In this document: one piece after another, positions 33,516 through 46,600 of the stretch
How the letters are laid out: every line of letters starts with the position of its first letter
Numbering within the stretch: position 1 is the first letter of the stretch
Source of the DNA: Cyclospora cayetanensis
Lineage: Eukaryota; Apicomplexa; Conoidasida; Eucoccidiorida; Eimeriidae
NCBI RefSeq assembly: GCF_002999335.1
Contig: NW_020312066.1
Coordinates: 56,775 to 120,774, forward strand
Direction: 5' to 3'
DNA: 64,000 bases
The notes under the pieces: generated by a model
The model's input: only the letters and a program-made list of their open reading frames with translations
Databases searched by the model: none
Told to the model about the DNA's origin: nothing
Program-made: the position numbers and the translations under genes

Positions 33516-36500
33516 ATGTGGGCACCCCACGACGGTGACGTGATTCCCCTAGCGCCTCAAGGTCTACCCTCGCTGCCGGAGGCATTGCTCTGCGTTTCAG
33601 ACCTGAGTGACTCAGACGCAGTCGACGCTGCGATATGCACGGCTCTAGAGAGACTGGACAGCGCCTATCAGAACAGAGCTGTGGAGTGCTTTCTATGCGG
33701 CAGTTCCGCCCACACTGCGAGTGCCAGAAACAGCTGCGCAAAAAGCAGCGGCCAGCTCCCGCGAGAAGTCTATGTGCGTCGCCTTTTGCTGGCGTTTGCG
33801 AGAGACGTGGAGGGCTCGTGGCTAGAGCAGCTGGAATGGTTCCTGCTGCACTGTGCAGCCTGCTGTTGCAGCTACCTCTCCGCGCAAGAAGAGCTGCTGC
33901 GCTCCTTCTGCTGCCACAGCAGAGATCAGGAGGCTGCGGTTTTCCTCTACAGGGAGTGGATAGCGTACGATCTCTCGCGGCTTATGCGATCGCTTCACGC
34001 CCTACGGGAGTCGCTCCCAGCAGCAGCAGACGCGCGACAAGAGGCAACGCAGAACCTGCAGCAGAAATCCGAGAGTCGCAACAGGATCTACAGCAACAGG
34101 ACCTACAGCAACAGCAGATGCAGCAACACGATTCTTGAGACAACCGTGGCGCAGCTGCTGCTGGGTGCTGGCCGCCTTCTAACGGCTCGGACAGAAACCT
34201 CGGCGAACGTCTTGCTGTGCTTCCTTGGGGAACGTCTGCCGCTGTCTCAGCTGCTACAGCAGCTGCTGCTTCCACATCCAGACGAGCTTCAAGCGAGACT
34301 CACGCCTGCCGAGCAGGCACTCGCCAAGAGGCACCCTCGGCCCCCCTCTTGGCCTCCAGACGGTGGATCCAAGGAGACTTTGTTGTTGCTTTCACACCAG
34401 ACTAGGGGGCTGTATCGGCTGCTGGAGGAACTGCAGCAGTTGATGGGGCAGCAGCAGTTGATGCGGCAGCAGCAGTTGATGGGGCAGCAGCAGTTGATGC
34501 GGCAGCAGCAGTTGATGGGGCAGCAGCAGTTGATGCAGCAGCAGCAGTTGATGCGGCAGCAGCACGCAGCTCCCACAGAGCAGCAACCTGCGCAGCGGCG
34601 TGTGCAGGAGCCGCTGCTTGGTGTGCAGCTGTTGCCTGTGGACCCCCTACGACAGCAGGAGGGGGAGAGTGGCGTTCTTCAGCTGCAGCAAATGCCGCCA
34701 CATCAGTGCTCGAAGGAAGGGCAAGAAAGGCAGCAGCGCGAGGTGCTTCAGCAGCTCCTGCAGCAGCAGCACCCATGGGGAGACATGCAATTGTCGCCGT
34801 TGTGTCTGCTGCTGCCCCTCTTGCCAGATCCCGTGCAGTGTATGATGGCCGCTGCAGCACTTACCGAGCAGAAATCGGATCTGCTGCTACCACAGCTGCT
34901 CTCCCTCCAGTCGCACTGTCTGCTAGCGCTTCGTGCAGTGTGCTGTGGCGCCCTCCATTCGATTGCTTTGACGCAGCAGCACCTGGTGCTGCAGCAGCTG
35001 CGTCCGACAGCTGCTGCTGGTGCGAGAGCTGCTGGCTGTAAGGACAGCACAGAGGGGGTCGAGGCGACACCACAAGGCCCCACAAAGCTGCTGCAGATCG
35101 TAGAATTCTGGCTGAAAGCGCTCGCATCGTCCTGCTACAGCCTCGTGTGCAGCAGCGGCAGCAGTAGCTGCTGTGTGGAGCCGTCTCTACAGCCGCAGGA
35201 GGGAGAAGGAGGAGACGGGGGAGGCCGTCTAATGGTGAACGCTTCGCAAGAGAATCTAGCCGTTTTTTCCCAGCTTCTCAAAGCCCTGCATGCCCTGTAC
35301 ATTGTTTTGCTGCCTCGGGTGCCTCCAGCAGTTTGCGCAGTGCTGCGGCAGCAGGAGACACCCGACGTGCTGAGGCCGCAGCTCTCGACTCGCCGAGGGG
35401 AGCGCACGCACATGCAGCAGCAGCAGCAGCAAGAGCAGCAGCAGCAGCAGCAGCAGCAAGAGCAGCAGCAGCAGCAGCAGCAGCAGGAACAGGAAGAAAT
35501 TCAGCAGGAACGATGGCCCCGCTGCGCCTCGGTTGCTGCCGCAGTGGCGGTGTCTTGCTGCAGCAGCAGCACCAACAGGAGGGCTGGGGAGGGAATAGTC
35601 TGCATGCCCTCCGCAGAGAAAGCAGCGGCAGACGCAGGAGGGACTGCAGCAAGGCGTAGACCAGGAGAATCGCGAAGCAGCGATGGCTGCAACGGCGTCA
35701 ACGCCGAGGTCGACGTGTCTGAGGTGTATAAGCTCCTGCTGAGCGTGCCTGGAAATGCGGAGGTGCTGCCGCTTTTGGGAGCCGAAGCCACCCGTCCCCT
35801 ATCTCTATCCCTGCTGCAGTGCCTTGCGACTCCTGTGGGAGCTGCCCTGTTGCTTTTGAAGCAGAGGCTTAGACACAGCAGTGAGGCTGCGAGCAGCGAT
35901 GGCCTCTGTGAAGGCGACGTGCAAGGCATGCCCTTGCGGGGGGGCGCAGACGCAGCAAGAGCAGCGGCGTCACCGCTGCAGCAGCTTCAGTGTTCTGAGG
36001 AGCAGCGAAAACAGACACGGGAGCAGCAGCAAGAGCAGCAAGCGGAGAACCAACAGGCGCAGCAGATTGTAGTCGACGACGACTACGTAATGTGGCTGGA
36101 TAAGGACCCTGGGGTCTATGAGGCGGCGCCTCTCCCGGAGGAGGCGCTGCCGAACGCACGGCCTTGGCGCGTTCTTCCGACTGGAGGAGGCGCCGGAGAA
36201 ACAGCGGCAGCACCCTCAAGGAGCGACGCTTCGGCAAGCCAACATGTGGTGCTGCAGCAGGAGTTGCAGCAGCAGCAGCAGGAGCAGCAAGTGACGCCAC
36301 AATCGGAACAGCAGGAGGGGCCAGAAGCGTTTATCGATTTTGCGTGTTGCTGCAATGAGGCGTTGGCGCTCGTGCAGAAGGTGTTGTCTTGCCCTCCCGT
36401 AAGAGCCGTATGCCGCTGCAGCCGTACCAGAGGGCGCAGCGCCAGCGGCAGTAGAAGCGGCTACGATATGAGCGATGCACGCAGAGAGACGACTGCTCCT

Positions 36501-39500
36501 GAGAGTCGGAGGCCTTGCCCTTCGCCCAGTGTTGCCGGATCTGCACCTGTTGGTGCTGCGTCTCCCGAAGCGGCGGCTTCTACTGAGACTGCTGCTGACG
36601 GAACGGCTGCCTCCAGTGCCGAGGTGTGCTGCGGCAGCTGCTCCGCGAGGGCCCTCCGAGCCGAATGGCGAAAGGCGTTGAAGCGCTGGCAGCGGCTTGG
36701 GGAGGCTCTTGCTGCGGTGCTGCGCCGATTTGTTGGCGCAGCGGGAGCAGCAGCCACGAAGGGCCGTCCATACGACTTTTTTTTCGATGGCCTCAACAGC
36801 GGCACCCCTGGAAGTAGCAGAAACAGCTTCTGCGCTGAGCCCGAGCAGCAGGCACCTCGGCTTCACGCGTGTCTCTCAGCTCAGCTACAGCTCGCCGAGG
36901 CGACGGCGGCAGCCGCTGTTGCTGCAGATGCGGCAGAAGGAGTCGTGGAAGACTCTGAAGAAACGCGCGAGATCGACTGCAAGACAGACTTAGGGGCATC
37001 CAGGGTCGCTTCAGGGCGTTCCCAGGAAGTGGAAGGCAAAGAAATGGTGGTAGAGGTGCAATACCTTGATTCAGACGAGAGCTGCACGCTTTTAACGGCG
37101 CCGAGAGACCCCCTCCCTGGCGGTAAGAAGGGGGCATGTCCAGCGACGGCAGTAGAGGCCGTGGGTTCGCCGGCACGACAGAGTGGTAGCCAGGAGGCGT
37201 GGCACGTCACGTTGGAGGACGTGGATGGAGTCGCGGATTTCCTCTCTCTCTTCGACGAAGAAGAGATTGAACAGCAGATGCAACAGGCCGACGCTGTGCG
37301 TACAGCAGAAACAGCAGCCGCAACTCAGAGCCAGTGGATAGAGGAGGAGCTGCGGCAGCAGCAGCAACAGCAACAGCTGCAGCAACAGCTGCAGCGGCAG
37401 GAGGTGAGGGCAGACCATGACGTATCCGGTACAACAGACGAAGACTTTGGGGATGCTGCTGCTGCCGCTGACGCGGTTCTGTGGAGCAGTGGCAGTGGCG
37501 ACGAAGAGGCTGCAGGGCAAGCAACGAGCGCAGCGGCGGAGCCCGGAGTGGGCAGCACGCGCAGAGCCTCTGTGGTGTTGCTGTCAAGCGACAGTGATTC
37601 TTCAGGGGAAGGGAGCGTCGTTCCGGTGAACGTGTCACAACAGCGCCTCGAGAAGAAGCGGGTTGGCACGCACGCAGCTGCGAGAGAAGCAGAAACAGCA
37701 GCCTCAGCAGCAGGAAAGGGTGGAATCCGATGGAGAGAGGAGAAGTCGTGGTATCGCTCAGCAGCGCAGCGAATGCTGGCACGGCAGGTGGGGACTCTCG
37801 GGGGGAGGCATGCCTTCCTTCCGCGCAGCCGCATCGACAGCAAAAATCTGTTCAAGTCCGTTCTAAGGAGGCAGAAACACTTGACGGGCGGGGAGGGCGT
37901 CTGCAGCGCCACAACAGCCCTATCCGAGCGCAGCAAACAGCTCCTGGATATTCGCAGGGAAGCTTACAGGGAGGCAGCAGCGGCAACTGCGGCTGCTGCC
38001 GCCGTTCGTTCGCCAGAAGGAGGAGGAGATGCGGCTCTTTCCGTTGCTGCTACCAAGCCCAAGCGTCGGCGTCTGACTGAAGAGGGCGCAGAAAAAGCAG
38101 CAGAACGAGCAGTCGCGGAAAAGCAGCGCAGCAGTGCGCGATTCCAACAGCGGGCAAGCGCAGCCGTGGCTGCTATTGGGCTTCCAGCCGAGGATCGCCG
38201 TCCAGCTGTCCGTCTGCTCTCCCCGTCTTGTGCTGGAACTGTTGGCGCTTCTAGAGACGGTGGCAGGAGAGCCTCGGAGCAAGAGCAACAAATTCGACAG
38301 GTGCAGGAGACTCTGCAGAGAGACCGACGAACGTGGCGGCAGCAACAGAGACAGGCGCATGAGACGGCTCGTGTGGCTCTGTTGCGATTTCTCTGGAGCC
38401 TGCTGGAGACGGATATCTTCTCTCTTGCATCCTCTCCCCAGGAAATGTCGCTGGCGGAGGCTTCAGCAGCCGCCGCAGCGAGAGACAGCAGCAAGCGCTT
38501 GCAGCCACAAGTTGCCGCGCTTGCTGCCGTCTCGAAAGCACATCCCTTGCCCCTCCGCTTCGACGCACTGCAGCGGCTGCAGCAGTAAGTTGCTAAAAAC
38601 TTTGCTTTTTTTCTGGCACCGCGGCTGTCTGTGGTATCCTAGAATGACTGCAAAAAAAGCAAGAGGGGCCTTGGTTGCAACGGCCTCCCTTCATGGCTTA
38701 GAGGAAGGAATATATTCCGTGTAGCATTCCGTCGAAACGGTATTCTCTGTGGTCCTTGCTGCTTCCTCTGCTCTTGCTGCTGCGCTGCAGAGGGAGCCTC
38801 CCGCTGCTGCTCCTGGAGTGCCTCTACGCCTTGCGCTGCAGCCTGCGACAGAACAGACTCAGGGGTCAGCGGTGTGTTTTGAACCGTTTGAGGAACGCTG
38901 GATCGCAGTGGACTGCCGCAACTTTCTCTGTGGGGACTGCTGCAATGGCTGCCTCTGCCACTGCTGCTGCTGGGGGCAGATATGCGGATGTCTACGCGGC
39001 AGCCCGTGCTGCCGCTATGGGAGCCTCAAGCGCAGCCACAGACACCCCCGTTTTGAGGCCTGGCGATCTGCTTCTGCTGATTCCCGAGACACCGTTTTTC
39101 AACAATGGAGAGGTCGTACCAACGCCAGCATCCCCCATTTCAACGGCAGCATCTGCCGCACAACAGAAGGAGACAGAAGAAGCGAGTAGTTGGTGCGGCA
39201 GAGTCATTAATAAGCGGACAATCAGACCTCGAAACGGATACACGATTGGTACGGAGCGGTGGCTGCTGTTCTTTCTGCTTGTGCTGCGATCCCGCCGCAG
39301 CGGCGGGAGCCTTGAGGTGTCTGTTGTATCAGAAGTGCGCTTGCTATTGCGATGCCTTGAGGCTTCGGATTCAGGCAGTGCTCTACAGCCAACCAGCGCT
39401 TTCACAGGTTGCGTCTGCTGTGCTTGCAGGCGTTGTAGAGGCCTGGAGTACCCCTGAGCAGCGGCAGGAGGGGCTGACAGTGCGGCTACTGCTGGGTGCC

Positions 39501-42500
39501 TCCGTGTCCATCGCGGTGGAGCCGCAGCGAGTGAGTCAGACATATTCCGAAGCTGGTGCTAGTCCTCTTGCTGCTCCTAAGATTTTTGCGCGGGCTGCTT
39601 CTTTAGGAGTCTCTAGGCAAACACATTTGGAGCATGGAATAGCCTTGTCTGGCCGAGCATCAAGGCAGCCTTGCGGTTTGCTTGCTGCCCTCAAAGCGGC
39701 TGCAGCGGATGTCTTGTTCCCACACCACCAGCGGCAGGGAGGCGTCGGGTGCTGTTGCACTGTGCTTCTAGGTTGACATAAATACACGGGGTGCTGTAGT
39801 GCCCCTCTGGAGCACCGGATATATGTATATATATATATATACATATTTTGGATGCCCCTTCGTTGTTGCGCCTGCAGATAAACTCGCTGCGTTTAGAGCT
39901 CAATAGCAGCTGGTGGCTCTTCGTGCTGCAGAGCCTGACGCCGGTGCTTCGGGATGTTATGGGGCTTTTCCAGTGCGCCGCATGCCCTTTTGTGGACTGT
40001 ATTTTAAGCCCCTTTCGGGTGACGACACAGCAGCAACCGCATTCACGGCAGCAGAGGCAGGGCAGCAGCGCAAATCTGCAGCTTCTGAAGTGCACTGCAG
40101 ACGCTGCGGCACCCGTTCCAGGTGCCGCCGATTTGCTTCTGCAGCTGCGCCTACAGCAGCATCATATGCAGCGAGTTGCCACAAATTACCGACTCAACAA
40201 GTCGCAGGTGAGTGCGTGAAGAATTGGCAAGGGTGCATGCCTCGCTGGATAGATCCATTTGTATGAACGGAGCTCATGGCTAGCTTGTGCGGTGTAGCGC
40301 GCAGCAGCAGCGGCTATGACGAGAAGCCTCGGTCCAAGCTGCAACTAGAAACAGCCGGCGTGGCATGTGCTGCTGCTGCCAACGGCCTTCGTTGTGTTCT
40401 TTGCGGGGGAACGGGGGGGCTGGGGGATTCGCTGACGCCTGCTGTAGTGCAGTTGTGGTGGCGGTTGGAGTGCGCGCATGCGTGTGGTTCTAACCACAGG
40501 CAGCAGCCGTTTCTGGACTGATCGGAGGTTCTGCCCCAGTAGGCCTTGTGCAAGGCCCTCCAGGCACTGGAAAGACAACAACACTCCTAGCGTTGCTGGC
40601 TGCCGTCTACGGGCAGCGGCGGCAGTATCGGCAGTTTGCTGCCGCGCCGCGCAGCACGCGAGACAGTAAAGCGTCAGGAGCAGCAGCAGCGGGAGCGGTA
40701 GCCACAGCAGAAGGCAGCAAGAAACTCCTCGTGTGCGCTCCCTCTAATGCAGCAGTGGATGAAATAGCTGAGCGCATCCTGAGAGACGGGCTGCTAGATG
40801 CGTCAACCGGAGACATCGTGCAACCTGCCTGCCTGCGCATCGGTACATCAAATTACCCCTCATGCGGACTCTTTAGGATCATGTAACCAACTGCTCACGC
40901 TAGATACACATATTTGCATGCATACACACTTGCAGTAGCAGTTAGGGAAGAGGGGATACCAGAGACTCCTTTGCTAACATGTGCCTTCCATGTGACCTGC
41001 CGTTCCATTTCCACGTGCTCACTGCAATTCCCCACCCTGCGCAGCAGCGCATAGGCTCTGGAGACAGTGGTTTCCATTGTGTGTGTGTGTGTGTGTGTTG
41101 TGTTTTTAGGCCACCTCGAGCGAATACGCCCCTCTGTGCGGTGCATTGGCTATGATGCCGCTTTCACCTCTTTGCTGCAGCAGAAGGAGGCGGCACTTCG
41201 GTCGAAATTTGCGTCGGAGATAGAGTTGCTGCAAAAGCGGCGGCAGCAGCTGCAGCAGGAGATTGATGAAATGGAGCGGCAGCAGCACCAGCAGCAGATC
41301 CTGTCTCAGCATAAGCAGCAGCAGCAGCAGTTCCTGCAAGCCGCTGCACACATGCTCAGGGAGGAGGGGCAGCCAGCAGAAGCTGCAGCCGTAGCGGCAG
41401 CGGGCAACAGCAGCGCAAGCAACCTCCTTGGCGGGGATGCCTCCCCCTCGAACAGTAGCCTTGCAGCCTCGTCAGTTGTTTCTGAGAGATCCCAACAGCC
41501 GGCGCACCAGAGCCCACAGACCAAAACGGAGGTAATGCGCTTGCAGCTTCAGAATCGACTGGCAGAGAAGAGACGTCTGGGGGACGTGCTGCACCGAAAG
41601 CGCAGAGGTCTACAACTCCGACTGGGGGTTCTCCCCCGCCTTGTAAGACGGCATTTGGTGGCTTCCGCAGATATAATCTTTTCGACGCTGTCGGGATGTG
41701 GTTCAGAGATCCTTGATCCTTTGTGCGAAGATGAGAGTGACGTCGATTTTGCAGCAGCAGGTGCACCGGAGGGGGGGACCAACATCATTGATCAGCGTCG
41801 GGGAAAGAAGCTTATTAGCAGCCCTAGCAGCAGCAGCCTGAGCAGCGACCTTCATTTTGCATGTGTTATTGTCGACGAAGCTGGGCAAGCCACGGAAGTT
41901 GCCAGCTTGATTCCTCTGAGGCTACGCTGTGATCGGCTTTTCCTCTTCGGCGATCCCCTGCAGCTCCCTCCCCTCATCTGCTCCTTTGCTGCGCAAGCCA
42001 AGGGCCTTGGAAGAAGCCTCATGGCGAGACTCGCTCTTTGCTGTCAGCAGCAGGAACAAAAGGCTTGGGAAGAGGACGAGCAAGCGCAGACAACGCAGCT
42101 CCAGCGAGAAGTTGCCTTTTACTTCTTGGCAACGCAATACCGAATGCACCCGCTGATTGTCGAGTTTCCGGTGCGAAGCAACATCGGCCCCTGTTTTTTT
42201 TAATCAATCGCTGCTTCTCAAATGCATTTTTTCTGTGCCTACCACGCCCAATACCCTCCCCCTTGTCTTTCCCACACTTGCCGTTCTGTGCTGCTCCTTT
42301 TTAGGAGCAGGCAGCCAGTCGGCTAACTACCCCCGAGGATCGCCACCATCGCAACTCTTCACCTCTGTGTCTGCTCTCCCTTCCTTCTGCGCAGTTTCCC
42401 TTGCTGTAACCTCTCCGCCCGCATTTCAAATGAATTCTGCCAAATCTTCCTCCCTTCTCTCAAGCGCCTTGCTAGCTCATGTTGCTTTTCTGCCGCTTTC

Positions 42501-44068
42501 AGTGAGTGTGTCAGTCTCTTCGCGTGCGCGTTACCTGCGCACGCGCAAGAATTCCATCCGTCTGTCGCTGTGAGATCGCCACGCAGGGTCGAGTCTTCTA
42601 TGGAAGCCGCTTAGAGACCTCCGAATCGGTGCTCCAAAGAGGCCCCCTACCCGCGCCACTAAGGGGGGCTCCGCTACGCTTCTTTCACATGTGCTGTTCT
42701 CCACGCCGAGAGGACGAGTATGCAACAGCAGCCACTGGAAGTTCGCGATTCTCGTATTGCAACAGGGGAGAGGCCCTATTTGTATCGCAGCTCGTGATTC
42801 TGCTGCACAAAGTCTTCCAACAGCAACAGAAGGAGCAACACCTGTCTCTTGCAGACGTTGGAATTATATCTCCATATAGGGCCCAGGCCGAACTTATCCT
42901 GTTCTTCCTGAAAGAAGCTCCCGAGCTCCGGGGCGTCGCGCTTCCCGAAACAGACACTGTCGATGCCTTTCAAGGGAGAGAGAAGGCGGTGATCATCGTC
43001 TCGTTTGTGCGATCAGGAGCACCCCAAGCAGCGCCTCAGCAGCAGGAGGATACACTTTGCGGTGCGTGGGGGACCACGGAGGGGGCACAGCAACAGTTGC
43101 CACTCGATATTTTCGCCCTTCAGAAGCCCCACACTGACGCTTCAGGTTCCTCCACAACACAAGCAGCAGGGGGTGGGACAGGGGCATGTGTGACAGAAAC
43201 ACCTTCGGTCAAGAGGCGACAACTGGGGTTCGTAGCAGATGAGCGGCGGTTGAATGTCTCTCTTACGAGGGCTCAGAGAGCTTTGTGGCTTGTTGGGGAT
43301 GCACTGTTGCTGGAGAGCAACCCTTTGTTGAGACGCCTTGTATCTTTCGTGAAGTCCGTGCCAGGGGCCTGCATAGACGTTGTGCAGCAGCAATCAACGC
43401 GGCAGCCTCAGCAGCACCAGCAGGAACCGCAGCAGCAAGTGGAGTGGACACGAAAGGCTGTGACAAAGGAGGATATCGACGCATTCTTTGCAGCCACGTT
43501 GCGACAGACCATTAAGGCCAACATGCAGCAGCGGCTTCAGCAGCAGCGGGAGCTAAAACATCTCGAGCGGCCACTGCCTGCGTCACCTGCTGCTGGTAGT
43601 GTTGGCTCTGCTGGCGTCAGCACCCTCTCTCGAGTCAGAGACTTGCCCCATCACAAGAGGGCCCGAGAAACTCCAGAGGCGACAGCTGCGCCAGCCACGG
43701 AGCGCACAGATGCCAGCAGTGACACCTACAGCAAGCAGTGCACCGGCACTAGAAGCACAGGAAAAAGCAAAGCCGTCGAAGACAGCTACAACGAGCGAGG
43801 GACTGCACCGCCAACGCAGCTCCCCAGTCCTTCTCTGGTTCCAGCAGATGAGACCATGAGGCACCTCGACAACAACCGCAAGCAGCGGGGTCAGCAGCAA
43901 CTATCCGCCGAGTCGCAACTGCAGGATGCAGCAGCAACCGTTAAAGGCAGCAGCATCAGAAGCATGAGTAACAGAAGTATTGGGAAGAGCAGTAGCAGCA
44001 GCAAACTAGGGGGTCCCAACATGATACGGCGCACCGGAGGATGGACAACCCTCCGTAAAGGCTCTTGA
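33516..44068 (+). CDS. SEN1: Giant Sen1/senataxin-type superfamily 1 RNA/DNA helicase
   Basis: Upf1-like SF1 helicase. Sen1/senataxin resolves R-loops and terminates RNA polymerase II transcription in the nucleus. Exons: 33516-38584, 38791-39316, 39375-39530, 39878-40207, 40500-40842, 41110-42170 and 42587-44068 (2988 residues, phases close). The 5-kb first exon codes for an alpha-rich N-terminus with long Gln tracts. After it come the Sen1 element PLLLLECLYAL, RPGDLLLLIPE, and NKSQ-AAAVSG (Q motif). The helicase motifs follow: GPPGTGKT (40554-40577), LVCAPSNAAVDEI, IVDEAGQ (41868-41888), GDPLQLPP (41949), QYRMHP, GRVFYGS, FQGREKAVIIVSF and DERRLNVSLTRAQRALWLVGD. A coiled, Gln-rich insertion with EIELLQKRRQQLQQEIDEME sits in the 1B 'stalk' position characteristic of this family. 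The basic tail ends GGWTTLRKGS. The 58-nt intron at 39317-39374 is the weakest junction. All catalytic motifs look intact. Confidence 0.85.
34432..34565 (+). repeat. 18-bp coding tandem repeat, QQQLM(G/R)
   Basis: About seven copies of an 18-base unit CAGCAGCAGTTGATGSGG in the first exon of the Sen1-like gene, alternating Gly and Arg at the sixth residue, which suggests a 36-base higher-order unit. Confidence 0.85.
35413..35492 (+). repeat. CAG tract coding poly-Gln
   Basis: Three blocks of CAG codons interrupted by CAA-GAG, coding about 25 glutamines within the Sen1-like N-terminus. Confidence 0.9.
39815..39847. repeat. TA microsatellite in a Sen1-like intron
   Basis: Alternating TATATG/TATATA run just before the acceptor at 39877. 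Confidence 0.8.
41075..41099. repeat. GT microsatellite in a Sen1-like intron
   Basis: About ten GT dinucleotides directly ahead of the pyrimidine-rich acceptor at 41109. Confidence 0.85.
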
Positions 44069-46600
44069 TGAGGTGAAATTTATGGTGTTCTCGGCGACAA
44101 CGACAGAAGCCGTAAAAGAACAAGCCGTATGAGAACCCCAGGAACGCAGCAGGGACTACAAGAAATGCAGCCGGCAAAGGCTGCTGCACGCCGTTAGAAC
44201 GGCAAAATGGGTTAGGATTACAGGCTATGATACATCTTCCTCCTGTGTGGTGCTCGCACTGGTCGTTCTGCTTGGTGACAGCAGACCCTGAACAAGAGCA
44301 CCAGCAAAGCCAGTGCATCAGACAGCCGAAGCACTGTTTTGTTTCGCAAAGGCCAGACAGGAGTTGGCCACTCCAATAAGAGCTCACATGGACATACGAT
44401 TGTACAGATTGTAGACAATATCTGTTTTTTTTTTTTAAAATCTATATTCTTTCTATGCATTTAGAGCAACCTCTGTACCATCATGTGAAAATGCACGGAG
44501 TCATGCAGAGGCACATGTACAAACTGCGTGCGCAGCAAGTTACGTAGATGGAGCGAAAGAAGGCCCAACTAGGTACAACTGTACGACACCAGCGATAGGC
44601 GCATCGGTGGCATTTGCTCATTTTTGGCCGCACCGCTGAATAACGAGGATGGCAATGGATAGCCAGGAGTATCTTTGTCTTATGAGTGCGTGTATGTATA
44701 CCTACATGCCTGAGATAATTCCATTCCGATTTTTGTCTACGAAGTGTAAAGAATATATACGTATGCCAAGTCCCACTAATATACCTATATCCACTTCCTT
44801 TTGCTTCTAAATATATTCTTTTTAAGGCACTCTGTGGGTGTGGGTGTATGTTCATCTACATATGTGCGCAGGCAGGTATGTAAAATGTGCATATATCTGG
44901 CTTGATGTGTGTGTTCTTGCTGAGTGTGCGTATAGGTGTAAGGACACTGATGTGTCATGGGATTCAGACCGCCAGAACGGCGGTCTGCTGACTGAATGTT
45001 CTGTTGCGGTGAAAGACAGCGACTGCTGTGCTGCCACAAATATACCATAAAACAATTCGAGAGAAATTACAAGCCGAAGTGCTGTAGAGGCTTGGAAGAA
45101 ATTCTGAGGAAAGCATAACGGGCAGATTCTCAAGGAATTCGCGGCAGCAGAACTAATAGAAACACACGGGAACGGAACAAGGTGGCATGTACGGAGCAAA
45201 CGCGGTGCATCCGCGGAGGCGAGAGACGTCGAGACAGACGAAGAAACGAGTACAGTATTTTGCGGAAGGTGCCTCAGGGCATCCGAGAAAGCGCCTAAAA
45301 AACATGGTGAAGGAGGCAAAAGCAAGGTACGTGAAAGAAAAAAATGGCGAGGGAGACGATGAGGCGGAGGGGGCGTGTTCGAGCCAGGGGACCTCAAAAA
45401 GGCGTAAGAGCACAGAAAACCAAGCCGAGGGATTTTCACCAAAAACTAGGGGAGTCACACAGGCGTGGTAACGAAGTAACGGATAAAATCCAGCATCCCG
45501 AAGCAGAAGCAACTGGATGCAGAGGTATAATGCGCCAGACACCGAATAGAGGGCGAGAGCGCTACGAAAGCGAGAGTACATCCAGCCTGATACATGACTC
45601 CGCTCCGGCTTGCGTCGGTAGCAAACTGCTACTTAAAAGCGACACTTCAGCTTCGGTCTCTGCAAACCAAACGTCCAGAAGACCCCACGGGAAGCAGCAG
45701 ACGTATATCAGACGTATAAGGCTCTCAGATGGCACCCTATATGCCAAGCCGCAGACAGTTCCAAAGCTCAATTTCATATAAACCCCTAGGCCCCAATCCC
45801 AAAGTCCAAGGCGTCAAGGGCAATGCTGTCACTTACGTTCAGAGTTTGTTAAAAGGGGAAGGAGGCACAGAAGCAGGCAGTTTTCCCTGTGGATCCTCTC
45901 CTTCTCGACGATTTCTAAAGGCGGTTCACCTGACTGCAGCAGACGCAGTAAGAAGAGCAAACATCATCCCCGCTCAAATGCACGACTCCAGATAACATAT
46001 GCATCACATTATTTACATTGCGTCTTTCGCACACTGCAATGAGCCTCGCGGCAGGCGCACAGACAAAGCCGCATGTTCAGGACCCCGCATGTGGAAGAAT
46101 ACAAGACGGACATGGTTACGGATAGAAGCAAACGCCTAATAGTGAAGCAGGGGAGGCGTGCTCAAGAGAGCCGAAGTCGAGGAATGAGATTGGAAAAAAA
46201 GTACGTGACACGCGCATGTCGAACGGGAGAATGGCCATTTCGTGAAGCTTTTTTGTGGAGCACACCACGAACAAACTTAGAGAGCTGCACAAGCCATGAA
46301 GACGCTCAAAACTAGTGCAAGTGATGAACGGAGAGATATGTGGGGGCACAACCAATGGATGCGAGTGAAGCAGTGAAGACATGCAGCAAATGGATCGATG
46401 CATCTCGGCGAAAATAGAATGCAGCAGTGACTCAAGTGCGTTGCAGCGGCAAACGTCCAGGGCTTGAAATGCTGCTGCGGCATTCCCCGCACAAACGGCA
46501 GGGGTCACTAAAACGATGGCGAGAGAGGCTTGGAGACAACAAGGAAAATACATGGCAACATAAGCCAGGGACAGGCAGGAAAAAGATCAGAAAGACACCG
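44069..46600. other. Intergenic, no supported gene
   Basis: About 2.5 kb. Lysine-rich frames on the plus strand at 45187-45781 overlap each other in different phases and oppose equally long minus-strand frames; none has a recognisable feature. A small perfect hairpin lies at 44965-44987. Confidence 0.45.
44965..44987. other. Perfect 9-bp hairpin
   Basis: CAGACCGCC, loop AGAAC, GGCGGTCTG, in an intergenic region about 0.9 kb downstream of the Sen1-like stop codon. Confidence 0.6.

Noticed and set aside
34289..34860. Cys- or Ala-rich minus-strand frames opposite the Gln repeats
   Set aside because: Direct shadows of the CAG tracts of the Sen1-like gene.
39105..39776. Plus-strand frame starting before 39375 in the Sen1-like locus
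   Set aside because: Only its part from 39375 aligns with Sen1 order; the upstream part is the shadow of the correct frame.
45187..45781. Lysine/arginine-rich plus-strand frames
   Set aside because: Two phases are equally open and an opposing minus-strand frame is as long; low-complexity composition without a recognisable family.
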